A stretch of 64,000 nt of DNA, taken from assembly GCA_019391515.1 (NCBI GenBank), contig JAHXQP010000024.1, forward strand, positions 1 to 64,000. The letters are read 5' to 3'. The position numbers and the translations under genes are program-made. Positions 52,584-62,191 of this stretch are shown here, piece after piece. The notes beneath the pieces were generated by a model that was given only the letters and a program-made list of their open reading frames with translations, ran no database searches and was not told the origin of the DNA. The stretch is from Clostridiaceae bacterium. GTDB lineage: Bacteria; Bacillota; Clostridia; Tissierellales; Sporanaerobacteraceae. The stretch's first letter is position 1. Each line of letters begins with the position of its first letter.

Positions 52584-53030
52584 TTGAAAATCAAAGGTTT
52601 TTTTGATAATTTAAAATCAGCAAATAAAGCAATTGACGAGCTTAAAAAAGAAGGCTTCAATAATGCCTATTTAGATGCTAATGATCATTATATAGGGAAT
52701 AGAAATGTTCAAACCAACCTTCCTGGAACTGATGGTGCCGGAAGTCTTTCAGATTTAGTAATAAATTCAGGTTCTAACAATATTGAAAGGGATGAAGCCC
52801 CACTAGCTGCAGCTAATCCAATGGTAAGTGGCATGGGCAGTTTTGAAGAAATAACAGATATAAATTGTAGTGTTATTGTAGAAACCGATGGAACAACTTC
52901 TGCCAAAGCTGAAGAAATAATTAAGAATATGGGTGGAATGACCGATGATCCTAATGTAAGCAGAAATAAAGCAATATCTAAGGCTGATATAGACTTTGGA
53001 AAAATAACAAAAAATATTAAAAAGTATTAA
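52584..53030 (+). CDS. Small YflT-like stress protein, paralogue 1
   Basis: The 148-residue soluble protein begins MKIKGFFDNLKSANKAIDELKKEGF and ends in a second alpha/beta segment (DINCSVIVETDGTTSAKAEEIIKNMGG). The pattern resembles the ferredoxin-like YflT/general stress fold, but I do not recognise a precise family. A TTG start follows TTGGAGGGATATTC. A shorter paralogue with a matching upstream sequence lies at 58592. Confidence 0.7.
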   Translation: MKIKGFFDNLKSANKAIDELKKEGFNNAYLDANDHYIGNRNVQTNLPGTDGAGSLSDLVINSGSNNIERDEAPLAAANPMVSGMGSFEEITDINCSVIVETDGTTSAKAEEIIKNMGGMTDDPNVSRNKAISKADIDFGKITKNIKKY

Positions 53031-53036
53031 TAGGTA

Positions 53037-53071
53037 AAAAGGTAGGTACTGTTAACAGCACCTACCTTTTA
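53037..53071. terminator. Bidirectional terminator
   Basis: AAAAGGTAGGT pairs with ACCTACCTTTT between two converging genes. Confidence 0.75.
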
Positions 53072-53539
53072 TACTGGATCTACACTTGCTTTCCCACTTA
53101 TTTCATCTATTGATATCTCAACTAAATTTACAATTTTTACATCTTCAAGAGAAAGGGGTTTGAATTCATATTCGCTAGCATGCTTTTCCATGAGCTCATT
53201 CATTATCATAAGCTTGAATTCATCATCGTGAACTATACTAGCTTCTCCAAAAACTAATACACTCCAAAACCTCATAGTGAAATTTTTGCCCTCAGGTGCA
53301 GAATATATTTTTCCCGGGCTACTAACTTCTAAACACACTTTAGGATTATATCCTATATTGTCTAGTTTTCTTCCTTTAAAATCTGTGTGAAGGTATATCT
53401 TTTCATTGTACAATACGAAATTAATAGGTGTTATATAAGGGTGTCCATCTTCTCCACAAGTTGCAAGTCTACCATAGACTGATTTGGATAGCAGATTTAA
53501 ACTCTTTTCTTTAGAAAACCATTTTGTAGGCATACCCAT
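53069..53539 (-). CDS. Pyridoxamine 5'-phosphate oxidase-fold flavin protein
   Basis: The 156-residue split-barrel protein has YGRLATCGEDGHPYITPINFVLYN and the GRKLDNIGYNPKVCLEV segment typical of small FMN- or F420-binding PNPOx-like proteins, often called NimA-like. It probably binds FMN. Its substrate is unknown. It lies alone. Confidence 0.85.
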   Translation of the reverse strand: MGMPTKWFSKEKSLNLLSKSVYGRLATCGEDGHPYITPINFVLYNEKIYLHTDFKGRKLDNIGYNPKVCLEVSSPGKIYSAPEGKNFTMRFWSVLVFGEASIVHDDEFKLMIMNELMEKHASEYEFKPLSLEDVKIVNLVEISIDEISGKASVDPV

Positions 53540-53642
53540 ATCCCCTTTCTTATTATAGTTCTTATTTAGATCATTATATAATATATATTCTATAATTACT
53601 ATTAATTGAAAAATTTATTGCAACTATCATAGGGATGCAAAT

Positions 53643-53676
53643 AAAAATCCGAGCCAAAACTAGCTCAGATTTTTAT
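53643..53676 (-). terminator. Terminator after the NifU-like gene
   Basis: AAATCTGAGC pairs with GCTCGGATTT on the minus strand, followed by TT. Confidence 0.7.
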
Positions 53677-53680
53677 TATC

Positions 53681-54061
53681 TTATTTTTCCTTCTTGCTTA
53701 AATAGTCTTTTATTGCACTTCTAAGCGCTTGAACTCCAAGATTGGAACAATGTAGTTTATTCTCAGGAAGACCATCTAATGCCTCAACTATATCTCCTTC
53801 TTGTATTTCTAATGCTTTTTCTATTGTTTTTCCTTTTGCAAGAACTGTAGTCATACTGCTTGTAGCAACTGAAGCAGTACAGCCAAATACTAAAAAAGAT
53901 ATATCTTCAATTACATTGTCTTTAACCTTTATGTAAATAGTTAAAGAATCACCACATCCAGGGTCGCCAAAAGTTCCTTTACCATCTGCATCAGCTATAG
54001 TTCCCACATTTCTTGGAGTCATAAAATGTTCAATAACCTTATCCGAATACATTTCCATCAC
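53681..54061 (-). CDS. NifU/IscU-like Fe-S scaffold protein
   Basis: The 126-residue protein has the three cluster-binding cysteines of the scaffold fold in DPGCGDSL, VFGCTASVATSSM and KLHCSNLGVQAL, as well as HFMTPRNVG. It builds Fe-S clusters for transfer. No cysteine desulfurase gene is adjacent, which is unusual for a scaffold. The short start near 54061 lacks a perfect ribosome site. Confidence 0.92.
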   Translation of the reverse strand: MMEMYSDKVIEHFMTPRNVGTIADADGKGTFGDPGCGDSLTIYIKVKDNVIEDISFLVFGCTASVATSSMTTVLAKGKTIEKALEIQEGDIVEALDGLPENKLHCSNLGVQALRSAIKDYLSKKEK

Positions 54062-54162
54062 ATCCTAATTTAAAGTTTATAATATACATGTCACTAGAAT
54101 GTTTTAGCTGTCGCATATTTTTAACCTTTATTTCTTGCTAAAACTTTCACTTATAAGTTTGC

Positions 54163-54669
54163 TTATTTTTCTTTATATCTTTTCATATAAACCTCGCTTC
54201 CATATTCATCTTTATAGGCATATATAAATCCATTTGATTCCCAAAATCTTTTATTATCTTCATTAGAAAAATTCAACTCAAAATAACTTGCTCCATTCTT
54301 TAAGTTTTTTCTTTCTATTAATTGAAAACACTTTGTCCCTAATCCTTGATTTCTCCATTTAGGTTCAATACAATATTCAACTATAAAACACTTTCCATCT
54401 TCCGAATGATAGATTACATAGGCAGCAAATCCAACATATTCTTTATTTTTCAGAAAAAATACAATGTGAAGTTTATTTACTTTCCGTTCATATGCATCTA
54501 TTATATGATCTCTATATTCTTGAGAAAAAAACCATCTTTTTTCTTCCCGAGTAAATGGTTCTGCAGAATTAGGAATAATATCTTCCACCATATACCTATC
54601 TCTATATTTCCAGAACAAATCAACGTCTTCATTAGTAATTACTTCATAAACTTCTAATTTATCATCCAT
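54163..54669 (-). CDS. GNAT-family acetyltransferase
   Basis: The 168-residue protein has a GNAT core with the acetyl-CoA loop KWRNQGLGTKCFQLIE and the beta5 asparagine-rich segment LNFSNEDNKRFWESNGF. The substrate is unknown. An ATG follows AGGAGGGACACA. Confidence 0.87.
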   Translation of the reverse strand: MDDKLEVYEVITNEDVDLFWKYRDRYMVEDIIPNSAEPFTREEKRWFFSQEYRDHIIDAYERKVNKLHIVFFLKNKEYVGFAAYVIYHSEDGKCFIVEYCIEPKWRNQGLGTKCFQLIERKNLKNGASYFELNFSNEDNKRFWESNGFIYAYKDEYGSEVYMKRYKEK

Positions 54670-54764
54670 TGTGTCCCTCCTATTTTTGGAGGATTAATCT
54701 ATGTGCACCCTCCTTACACATTTAAAATAATCAATTATTATATTCTTCATTATAATCACTCCTT

Positions 54765-55165
54765 TCATTTAGTATCTAACCATTCCGTAGCTTTTTTATC
54801 AATGTATTTTATAAATAAATCCTTACTAGCTAGTCCTTTTTTAAGTCTCCATACTCTTTTGATTCTTCAGGATAGACTATCATATACTCTCTAAAGTTCA
54901 AATGCCTTTTAATTCAGGATTATCGATTTGAAAAACATGAACATGATGTGTTCTCTCATATCTTCATTATAATTATCTATTTCATCAATATCCTTTACCT
55001 CTATAATAATATCTATAGTAGGTTTTGCATATATGTCAAGGTATAGATGTACTATCAATATAGTGAATTTCTACCATTTCATCCGTAAATATATTTTTTA
55101 ACTTTTCTGATCCCTTAATATATTCGTCTTTCCACTTAGAGTTATAAGTCCCTATTTACTTCCTA
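54765..55165 (-). pseudogene. Decayed GrpB/UPF0157 family gene
   Basis: Pieces of a GrpB-like protein appear in order but in shifting frames on the minus strand: SKWKDEYIKGSEKL, HYIDSTSIP, KPTIDIIIEVKDIDEI, then a HHVHVFQ-like region, a NFREYMIVYPEESKEYG-like region and a C-terminal KYIDKKATEWLDTK. Stop codons and frameshifts interrupt it. GrpB proteins are nucleotidyltransferase-fold proteins, often next to acetyltransferases. The limits are approximate. A 17-codon frame with a good ribosome site follows and is probably meaningless. Confidence 0.7.
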
Positions 55166-55199
55166 AAAATACAAACCTATTCTCTTTTAAAAATTATGT

Positions 55200-56069
55200 T
55201 CATTTTGCAATGTAACAGCAGTTTTCTGCTTTAATAATAAAACCTAATGATTGATAAAGTGAAATTGCAGTATCATTATCTCCATCAACGATTAATTCTA
55301 TTTCCTCTATTACATTTTTCTGAAAAGAAAATTCAAGTAAATGATTTAATATAGCTTTTCCATATCCTTTTCCACGGTATTTTTCATCTACTCCAATAAT
55401 TTCAGCAGTAGCAATTTTAGAATTTTTGTATAACCTTAAAACACTATAAGCTATTAGCTTATTATCATCTATAATAGAAAATACAAATCTATTTTTATTT
55501 ATATCCTCCACAATGTCTTTTCCAGAAACATAAATATTGGGGAAAATAAAATCGTGTAATTGAATAAATTGGTTATAATAAGTTTCATTTAAATTATTTA
55601 TTTCAACTGTATTTGGATATGGCATAAATGATTCTTTTTTTAATAGTAATTCATACTCATTTACTTTTCTGTCTGCATTGATAGACTCTAAAAAATTTCT
55701 GCATTCCATATTTTCTTTTGAAAAAAAGAAAGTATATTTCATTTCTACATCAACATGTCTATTTATAAAATCAAACAGTTGTTTGGCAAATGATAAATAG
55801 TCTTCGGTTGTTGAGTCAATAAATGGACCTGAACAATCAGCGTTTTTCTTCTCTATATCAAAATAACAGTTTAATAACCCAGTTAACTTATTATCCCTAA
55901 AACTTCCAACTATCATATGTTGTTTACTATCAATGGCTGTCTCAAATTCCATACGAATTGATTTTCTAGATATAGGACAGAAAGCAGAATAATGATCTAT
56001 TTGATTATTCAGTTGAAAAGCTAATTCCACCATTTGGTCTAAATCACTATTAGTACATTCTCTAATCAT
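55200..56069 (-). CDS. Two-domain GNAT acetyltransferase
   Basis: The 289-residue protein has two GNAT-like halves. The C-terminal half carries a clear acetyl-CoA motif (GVDEKYRGKGYGKAIL, with RGKGYG) and the IALSLYQSLGF-type ending; the N-terminal half is diverged. I set the ATG at 56069 (MIRECTNSD) after AAGGGGG. The substrate is unknown. Confidence 0.85.
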   Translation of the reverse strand: MIRECTNSDLDQMVELAFQLNNQIDHYSAFCPISRKSIRMEFETAIDSKQHMIVGSFRDNKLTGLLNCYFDIEKKNADCSGPFIDSTTEDYLSFAKQLFDFINRHVDVEMKYTFFFSKENMECRNFLESINADRKVNEYELLLKKESFMPYPNTVEINNLNETYYNQFIQLHDFIFPNIYVSGKDIVEDINKNRFVFSIIDDNKLIAYSVLRLYKNSKIATAEIIGVDEKYRGKGYGKAILNHLLEFSFQKNVIEEIELIVDGDNDTAISLYQSLGFIIKAENCCYIAK

Positions 56070-56434
56070 AAAATAATCCCCCTTATCAAATCCATATGCC
56101 AATATAAAGATATCTTTGGACACTGAAACTTGATATTTAAACGTTTTATATAAATTTGTCTGTATTTCCCACTCTTAATATATTTTTTGTCACCAACGTA
56201 ATATATTAAATAGAACCCCTGAGGAACTTAATTTTAGGTTATAACTGTAAAAAAATGTATCATTTCAAAGATTAGCATCAATTTTTCACTCCCAAATGTG
56301 ATTTTAAACTACTTAACACATCATTAACTAATCATATGCTATAAAATAGTGATTTCTTCCTTTTCTATTCAAAACAATATTTTTAATTCCTCTTTTTATC
56401 CTAGACTAATAAGTTGAACTTTCCTACACTTCCT

Positions 56435-56986
56435 TTAAATCTTCCTAATCATCTTACAAGGATTTCCTACAGCAACAACATTATCATGTATGTCTTTAGT
56501 TACAACACTTCCTGCCCCAATGGTTACATTATCCCCTATTTTTACTCCTGGGCATATTATTGTCCCACCACCAATCCACACATCATTTCCTATGACTACT
56601 GGTTTAGCAAATTCTTTACCAGCTATCCTTTCTTTAGGATCAATAGGATGAGTAGCAGTATATATTTGAACATTAGGTGCTAAAAGTACATTATCTCCAA
56701 TCTTAACTTTATTGACATCCAATATGACACATCCAAAATTGGCATAAAAATTTTCTCCAATTTCAATATTATATCCATAATCACAGTGGAAAGGTGCTTC
56801 AATATAAAAAGAACCTTTTGCCATAATTAACCTTCTTAATATCTCTTCTTTTTTTCTCTTTTCACTAGGTCTTGTATTATTAAACTCAAAAGTTAATTCT
56901 CTTGCATATTCCCTTTCTCTCACCAATTCTTTATCATTAGCATTATAAAAATCACCTGCTAACATTTTCTTCTTTTCACTTCTCAT
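56435..56986 (-). CDS. Sugar O-acetyltransferase, maltose acetyltransferase type
   Basis: The 183-residue left-handed beta-helix enzyme has the Maa N-terminal segment (KKKMLAGDFYNANDKEL), the active-site region VQIYTATHP and repeats (VWIGGGTIICPGVKIGDN). It should acetylate maltose or glucose-like sugars with acetyl-CoA. It stands alone. The 366 bp before it (56070-56435) show no gene or motif. Confidence 0.92.
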   Translation of the reverse strand: MRSEKKKMLAGDFYNANDKELVREREYARELTFEFNNTRPSEKRKKEEILRRLIMAKGSFYIEAPFHCDYGYNIEIGENFYANFGCVILDVNKVKIGDNVLLAPNVQIYTATHPIDPKERIAGKEFAKPVVIGNDVWIGGGTIICPGVKIGDNVTIGAGSVVTKDIHDNVVAVGNPCKMIRKI

Positions 56987-57034
56987 AGTACTTTCTCCTT
57001 TATAATTTTATAAAAAGTCCTAATACTATTATAT

Positions 57035-57538
57035 CTATAAACTTTTTTCAAAAGCTATTCTTTCACTTCCATCTCCTAAATAAATTATTCCACAATATGT
57101 GAATCCATTTTTCTTAAGCAGTTTCTGCATGGCTAGATTTTCTCTATGGGTATCTATTTTAATGCTATGTACATTCTTCTCCAAACAAATTTTCTCTACA
57201 TTTTTTATAATCAAACTTGCTAATCCTTTTCCTTTATATTTTGAATTAATAGCGATTCTATGAATAACAACATACTCATCATCACTAATCCATTCACCAT
57301 TATAAATATGTTCATAAGTTTTTTCTCCATCAAAGGAAACTGCTGCAGTACCAATTATAATATTATCTTTTAACAATACATATCCATAATTATTAACAAT
57401 ATCATTATAGACTGTATCATAATTAGGATAGTTATCCTGCCACTGGTTAATTTCTTGTTCTTTAAAATAGTTTTTTGCCTGCTTAATAATATTCATTATA
57501 CTATTGGCATCCGATTTAAAAGCTTTTCGAAATTCCAA
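57035..57538 (-). CDS. GNAT-family acetyltransferase
   Basis: The 167-residue protein has the GNAT acetyl-CoA motif NSKYKGKGLASLIIKNVEKI and an IDTHRENLAMQKLLKKNGF ending, typical of YkkB-like acetyltransferases. The substrate is unknown. It is 17 bp from the next gene upstream, so the two may be co-transcribed. Confidence 0.88.
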   Translation of the reverse strand: MEFRKAFKSDANSIMNIIKQAKNYFKEQEINQWQDNYPNYDTVYNDIVNNYGYVLLKDNIIIGTAAVSFDGEKTYEHIYNGEWISDDEYVVIHRIAINSKYKGKGLASLIIKNVEKICLEKNVHSIKIDTHRENLAMQKLLKKNGFTYCGIIYLGDGSERIAFEKSL

Positions 57539-57554
57539 ACTTATAGCACCTTCC

Positions 57555-58118
57555 TTACTCCATTCTACCCCATTTCATTTCTTCACCATGTATATCATAT
57601 TCTTTTCTCTTGGCACTGATTTCTTCTATATCTATTCTATATACATTGGTCCTTTTCAATCCTGCTTTAATAGCCATGTCAAAATAATCCATCTTTGCCT
57701 TAGTGTATTTCTCACATATTAACCTCATAGCTTTAATTTTTTCTTCCTCATCTTCTACTAATTTTACCTTACCTGTGACAACAGCAGACTCATATTCAGT
57801 TGTAAAAACCTTGCTAATAAGTAACACTGCTTTAGATTCATCTTTTACTATTTCATCTAATTCCTCTTCGGTATAGTTCTCTGGAATTTTTGTTTCTCCT
57901 ACAAAGGCTATGCTGACTTTGGGATTTTTTTCAAATATTTCAACCTTTTTCCCACCCATAGCCGAATGAAAATATAGGTTGTTTTCATCCCTTACAATAG
58001 AAAGAGGTATGCCATAAGGTTTATTATCTTCATCAATCATAGATATAACTCCATATTTAGATTTATCAATAACTTCCAAACCAAATTCCTTAGTCATTTC
58101 TCTGTCTTTTCGCCTCAT
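57555..58118 (-). CDS. PNPOx-fold flavin protein, NimA-like
   Basis: The 187-residue split-barrel protein begins MRRKDREMTKEFGLEVI and has YGVISMIDEDNKPYGIPLS and LYFHSAMGGKKVEIFEKNPKV, the pattern of clostridial pyridoxamine-phosphate-oxidase-like or nitroimidazole-reductase-like proteins. I chose the ATG at 58118 after TAGGTGAAAACA. The substrate is unknown. Confidence 0.88.
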   Translation of the reverse strand: MRRKDREMTKEFGLEVIDKSKYGVISMIDEDNKPYGIPLSIVRDENNLYFHSAMGGKKVEIFEKNPKVSIAFVGETKIPENYTEEELDEIVKDESKAVLLISKVFTTEYESAVVTGKVKLVEDEEEKIKAMRLICEKYTKAKMDYFDMAIKAGLKRTNVYRIDIEEISAKRKEYDIHGEEMKWGRME

Positions 58119-58166
58119 TGTTTTCACCTACCAAATTAGTATGTTTTTGTTTCTTTCTCCCATAAC

Positions 58167-58372
58167 CTACTCAAATATATCAGACAATTTAATTATCAAA
58201 TCTTTAAATATTACCGATTTTACTATATCTTCTTTAGAGTAAATAATTGGTGAATTGCAGAAGGAACAGATAGTAAATATATCTTACCATCTATAAACTC
58301 TAAATTATCATTACTCTTTTTATCTATTTCTAAAAATTCTTTATATGAAATTTCTTTTCCTTAAGGAATCAT
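58167..58372 (-). pseudogene. Truncated Uma2 (DUF820) family gene
   Basis: A good ribosome site (GGAGGTG) and an ATG (58372) lead into MIP-stop-GKEISYKEFLEIDKKSNDNLEFIDG, the N-terminal pattern of Uma2 endonuclease-fold proteins. A TAA interrupts codon 4 and the frame then breaks. The C-terminal end (EDIVKSVIFKDLIIKLSDIFE) follows in another frame, so most of the middle is deleted. It is non-functional. Confidence 0.7.
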
Positions 58373-58591
58373 ATTTTCACCTCCAGTTATATTTAATGTA
58401 TCTCTAAATAATATCTTCTATAATTATTTATATTTTATCATAAATTATAAACTTCACCATTATCATTTTAATATTTCATTTGTAGAACTCATTTAATTGA
58501 AATAACTTTTTGCCTTATTTAAGGAAAATATATTTTTTATAAAAAATAAATACTAATATTGATTTATGAATATAAAAATGGAGGGATATCT

Positions 58592-58915
58592 TTGGAAATC
58601 AACGGCTTTTTTGAAAACTCAAAATTAGCTAATGAAACAGTAAAAAAACTAAAATCAGAAGGATTTAAAGACGTTTATTTAGATAATAGTATCCATTATA
58701 TAAGGAATAGAAATTTTAAAACTAATTTTTCTAGTACTAATGGAACAAATCTTTCTTCAGATATAATTTTAAACTCTAGAGTAAATGATACTAATGATTC
58801 TGAAGAAATGACAAGTATAGGATGCAGTATCATTGTTAAAACAAATGAAACAAATTCTGATAAAGCTGAAAAAATAATAAAAGGTATGGGTGGAATAGCT
58901 AATAAATCTATCTGA
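58592..58915 (+). CDS. Small YflT-like stress protein, paralogue 2
   Basis: This 107-residue protein is a shorter relative of the product at 52584 (INGFFENSKLANETVKKLKSEGF; SIGCSIIVKTNETNSDKAE). A middle segment of about 25 residues and the C-terminal tail are missing. I chose the TTG at 58592 after GGAGGGATATCT, parallel to the other copy. The 70 bp upstream also match between the two. Confidence 0.65.
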   Translation: MEINGFFENSKLANETVKKLKSEGFKDVYLDNSIHYIRNRNFKTNFSSTNGTNLSSDIILNSRVNDTNDSEEMTSIGCSIIVKTNETNSDKAEKIIKGMGGIANKSI

Positions 58916-58935
58916 TAAGAATGAAAAAAATAATA

Positions 58936-58983
58936 GAAACCATAGCTCTAAGGTAATCATTCTCACCCTAGAACTATGGTTTC
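58936..58983. terminator. Bidirectional terminator
   Basis: GAAACCATAGCTCTA pairs with TAGAACTATGGTTTC between converging genes. Confidence 0.75.
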
Positions 58984-58998
58984 TAGTAAATTATATTA

Positions 58999-59340
58999 TT
59001 ATACTGGTCTATTTTTTAATACTTTAATATCTACTTCATGTCTTCCTATTATATCTTTTACTGCTTCAAGATTTTCATCTACATTCTTTAAATATCCTTG
59101 TATATGTGCTATATCATTAGACATTTTATCATGTTCTGCTTTATTTATTTCCGAATTGTGCATCAATGCCTTCAATATGGAGTGATCCTCTTTTTGTTGC
59201 TCTTTAATCCATTTTACTTCTTCCTTAATTAATGACATTTCACCTTTCATTGAAGTCATTTCATCTTTCACTGAAGTCATTTCATCCTTCATTGATGTCA
59301 TTTCCCTCAATATAGATTCTAATATTTCTCTATCTGTCAT
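58999..59340 (-). CDS. Coiled-coil protein with tandem heptads, unknown
   Basis: This 113-residue protein is predicted to be almost entirely coiled coil. Residues about 13-40 repeat the heptad EMTS(M/V)K(D/G) four times; the coding DNA has 21-bp tandem units (59234-59306). The rest (KWIKEQQKEDHSIL to LKNRPV) is also heptad-like. There is no membrane helix. No family function is known to me. Confidence 0.65.
   Translation of the reverse strand: MTDREILESILREMTSMKDEMTSVKDEMTSMKGEMSLIKEEVKWIKEQQKEDHSILKALMHNSEINKAEHDKMSNDIAHIQGYLKNVDENLEAVKDIIGRHEVDIKVLKNRPV
59234..59306 (-). repeat. 21-bp tandem repeat in the coiled-coil gene
   Basis: Three units of GTCATTTCATC(T/C)TTCA(C/T)TGA(A/T) with a partial fourth unit encode repeated heptads. 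The period keeps the reading frame. Confidence 0.75.
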
Positions 59341-59358
59341 AAAAGTTCACCCCCAGTT

Positions 59359-59958
59359 TTACAACTCTCTTCTACCTTCTAATGCCTTGGAAAGTGTAAC
59401 TTCATCATAGTACTCTAAGTCTCCTCCAACAGGTATGCCATGGGCTATTCTTGTTGTCTTAATTCCCATTGGCTTTAGAAGTTTTGAAATATACATTGCC
59501 GTTGCTTCTCCTTCTACTGTAGGGTTTGTTGCTAGGATTACTTCTTCTACTTCACCATCTTGAAGCCTTTTTAAAAGCTCTTTTATTCTTATATCATCTG
59601 GCCCTATATCGTCCATAGGTGATATGGCACCATGAAGAACATGATACATTCCATTGTATTCTTTAGTTTTTTCCATAGCTACTACATCTTTTGGTCCTTG
59701 TACTACACATATTATAGAGTTATCTCTTTTAGTATTTCTACAAAGATGACAAGGATCTTCATCTGTTAAATTACAACATATGCTACAGTATTTGATTTTT
59801 TCCTTTGCATTTACAATTGAATGTGCCAACTTTTCTGCTTCTAAAGGCTCCATTTCAAGAATATGAAAAGCTAATCTTTGAGCTGTTTTTTTACCTACTC
59901 CTGGCAGTCTAGATAGTTCATCTATTAGATTGGCTATAGGTAATGCATAATATTCCAT
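59359..59958 (-). CDS. recR: Recombination mediator RecR
   Basis: The 199-residue protein has the helix-hairpin-helix [16 protein letters not shown], a zinc finger ([16 protein letters not shown]) and a TOPRIM domain ([28 protein letters not shown]). It loads RecA with RecO and RecF. The order dnaX-yaaK-recR is conserved. Confidence 0.96.
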   Translation of the reverse strand: MEYYALPIANLIDELSRLPGVGKKTAQRLAFHILEMEPLEAEKLAHSIVNAKEKIKYCSICCNLTDEDPCHLCRNTKRDNSIICVVQGPKDVVAMEKTKEYNGMYHVLHGAISPMDDIGPDDIRIKELLKRLQDGEVEEVILATNPTVEGEATAMYISKLLKPMGIKTTRIAHGIPVGGDLEYYDEVTLSKALEGRREL

Positions 59959-59971
59959 ACTTTATTGCCTC

Positions 59972-60307
59972 CTAGAAAAGACCTGGAATATTCATTCCTC
60001 CAGTAATCTTTTGCATTTCTTTTGAAACATAATCTTCTGCACTTCTTAACGCTTCGTTTACAGCTGCTAATACTAAATCTTGTAACATTTCTATATCATC
60101 TGGATCTACTACATCTTCATCTATAGTAATAGAAACTACTTGTTTTTTACCATTAGCTACTGCAGTTACTGCTCCTCCACCTGCACTAGCTTCTATTTCC
60201 TTTTCTTCTAATTTTTCTTGAAGCTGTGCCATTTCTTTTTGCATTTTTTGAACTTGTTTCATCATACCACCCATATTGCCCATTCCTGGGAATCCACCTC
60301 TAGCCAT
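59972..60307 (-). CDS. YbaB/EbfC nucleoid-associated protein
   Basis: The 111-residue protein has the family core with [26 protein letters not shown] and [23 protein letters not shown]. It binds DNA as a dimer and is the YaaK homologue between dnaX and recR. A Gly/Met-rich N-terminus ([13 protein letters not shown]) is usual. Confidence 0.95.
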   Translation of the reverse strand: MARGGFPGMGNMGGMMKQVQKMQKEMAQLQEKLEEKEIEASAGGGAVTAVANGKKQVVSITIDEDVVDPDDIEMLQDLVLAAVNEALRSAEDYVSKEMQKITGGMNIPGLF

Positions 60308-60321
60308 AATTCTTTTCCTCC

Positions 60322-62001
60322 TTAATCATCTATTATTCGGACTAAGTCCTCTCCAAAAAAGTCTATTACTTCTTTAGCCATTTCCTTTATTTCATTGTTT
60401 TTTTTTTCTTCTTTTCCATCTTCATTTTCCATACTATTTGCCATAACAAATTTTATTTTTATATTTTTATTGAAATGGCTGGAAATAATTTTTTCAACAA
60501 ATTCTCTATTGTGATCTTTTTCTATAGCCTGTTTATGGAATCCAAAGCCATCACCATACCCTATTGTCAACATCTTATTATCATAGGACAGTGGCTGGCC
60601 TTCCTTTAGTAAAGCTTGTGTAGAAACTCTTTTACTCTTTACCAATTTTAAAACATTTGGCCATTCTTTTTTTATTTCATTGAAACTTATATCTTTTCCA
60701 TCATCTACTATATCTACTACTTCCTCTATTTCTTCAGTCTCTTCCTCATGAGTTTTTTCTTCAACTTGTTTACTTATATTCTGTTTTTTCTCTATTTTGT
60801 TTTTAGTATTTATTTTTTCATCTACTTTTTTTTCTGATACAGTTATATTTCCGCTTTGTATCATCTTTTCTAATTTATCTATTCTTTCTTCAAGGCCATC
60901 CTCTCCAGTTAATGATATAAGTCTTACAACTATCATTTCGAGAATTATCCTAGGTTGACTAGACCATTTAGCTTGATTTTCTCCTTCATTTAAAACTTGA
61001 ATTGCTTTTAATATGAAATTAAGAGATAGCCCTTTAGCTTGTTTAGTATATCTTTCTACTGTTTCAATTTCTAAATCTATTATATCCCATGGGTCTGTAG
61101 AAGTTTTTGATATCATTAAATTCCTAAAGTGATATATTAAATCCTTTATAAATTGGTTAATATCCTTTCCATTTTGTATGATGTCATCAACTATATTTAA
61201 TGCTCCTTCTAGTTTTTTATCTTCTATACTATCTATTAGATTAAACATTAGGTCATTGTTAGCTATACCTAATATATCCAGTGCATCTTCATAGGTTAAG
61301 ATACCTTCTCTAAAGGATATACATTGGTCAAGTAAACTTAAAGCATCTCTCATTGCTCCATCTGAATTTCTTGCAATAAGTTTTAGTGCACCTTCTTCTG
61401 CTTCAAGACCTATTTCATTGCATATATTGTTTAAATTTTTAATTATATCTTGTGTGCCAATCCTTTTAAAGTCAAACCTTTGGCAGCGGGAAAGAATAGT
61501 CTGAGGAAGTTTTTCAACTTCAGTAGTGGCAAGTATAAATATTAAATGTTTCGGTGGCTCTTCCAATGTTTTTAACAATGCATTAAAAGCTCCCTTTGAA
61601 AGCATATGAACCTCATCTATTATATAGACCTTATACTTTGCCCTAGATGGAGGGTATTGTACTTTTTCTCTTAATTCCCTTACATCATCTACACTGTTGT
61701 AACTAGCTGCATCCATCTCTATTACATCCATTATACTTTCATCAATAATTCCACTACATATATCACAATTATTGCATGGATTGCCATCCTTTGAATCAAT
61801 GCAATTTACAGCTCTTGCAAAGATTTTGGCTGCAGAAGTTTTTCCTGTTCCTCTAGTTCCTGAGAAGAGATAAGCATGGCCTATATTATCTCTTAATATT
61901 TGATTTTTTAAAGTAGTAGTTATATGTTCCTGTCCTAAAACTTCATCAAAGGTTTTAGGACGAAAGCGTCTATAAAGTGCTTGATACATATTATTTTCCA
62001 C
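60322..62001 (-). CDS. dnaX: DNA polymerase III gamma/tau subunit
   Basis: The 559-residue clamp-loader ATPase has Walker [11 protein letters not shown], a zinc module ([16 protein letters not shown]), Walker [14 protein letters not shown] and the SRC motif (LSRCQRFDF). The C-terminal tau-like part is Lys/Glu-rich. Near the end a run of ten A residues (minus strand; 60398-60407) could cause slippage about 25 codons before the stop. Confidence 0.96.
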   Translation of the reverse strand: MENNMYQALYRRFRPKTFDEVLGQEHITTTLKNQILRDNIGHAYLFSGTRGTGKTSAAKIFARAVNCIDSKDGNPCNNCDICSGIIDESIMDVIEMDAASYNSVDDVRELREKVQYPPSRAKYKVYIIDEVHMLSKGAFNALLKTLEEPPKHLIFILATTEVEKLPQTILSRCQRFDFKRIGTQDIIKNLNNICNEIGLEAEEGALKLIARNSDGAMRDALSLLDQCISFREGILTYEDALDILGIANNDLMFNLIDSIEDKKLEGALNIVDDIIQNGKDINQFIKDLIYHFRNLMISKTSTDPWDIIDLEIETVERYTKQAKGLSLNFILKAIQVLNEGENQAKWSSQPRIILEMIVVRLISLTGEDGLEERIDKLEKMIQSGNITVSEKKVDEKINTKNKIEKKQNISKQVEEKTHEEETEEIEEVVDIVDDGKDISFNEIKKEWPNVLKLVKSKRVSTQALLKEGQPLSYDNKMLTIGYGDGFGFHKQAIEKDHNREFVEKIISSHFNKNIKIKFVMANSMENEDGKEEKKNNEIKEMAKEVIDFFGEDLVRIIDD

Positions 62002-62114
62002 CTTTATTGTACTTAATAAATATATTATACCAAATAACTCTTGTCAAATACATACCTTAATTATATTCTAAAGCTTTTTGTATATAAAAATTACATTTAA
62101 TGATAGAAATAAAT

Positions 62115-62143
62115 TTGACATACTCTAGTTTTTCTTGTATAAT
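62115..62143 (+). promoter_or_regulatory. Sigma-A promoter for tRNA-Ser and SRP RNA
   Basis: TTGACA, a 17-base spacer and TATAAT, both consensus, lie about 48 bp before the tRNA. Confidence 0.88.
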
Positions 62144-62191
62144 AAGAATCTGTAATCTATAATTTAAAGTTTTTAAATTTAGTCAAAATTT

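Noticed and set aside
56070-56434. Possible gene between the acetyltransferase genes
   Set aside because: The stretch is AT-rich with stops in all frames and no convincing ribosome site or hairpin; I see nothing in it.
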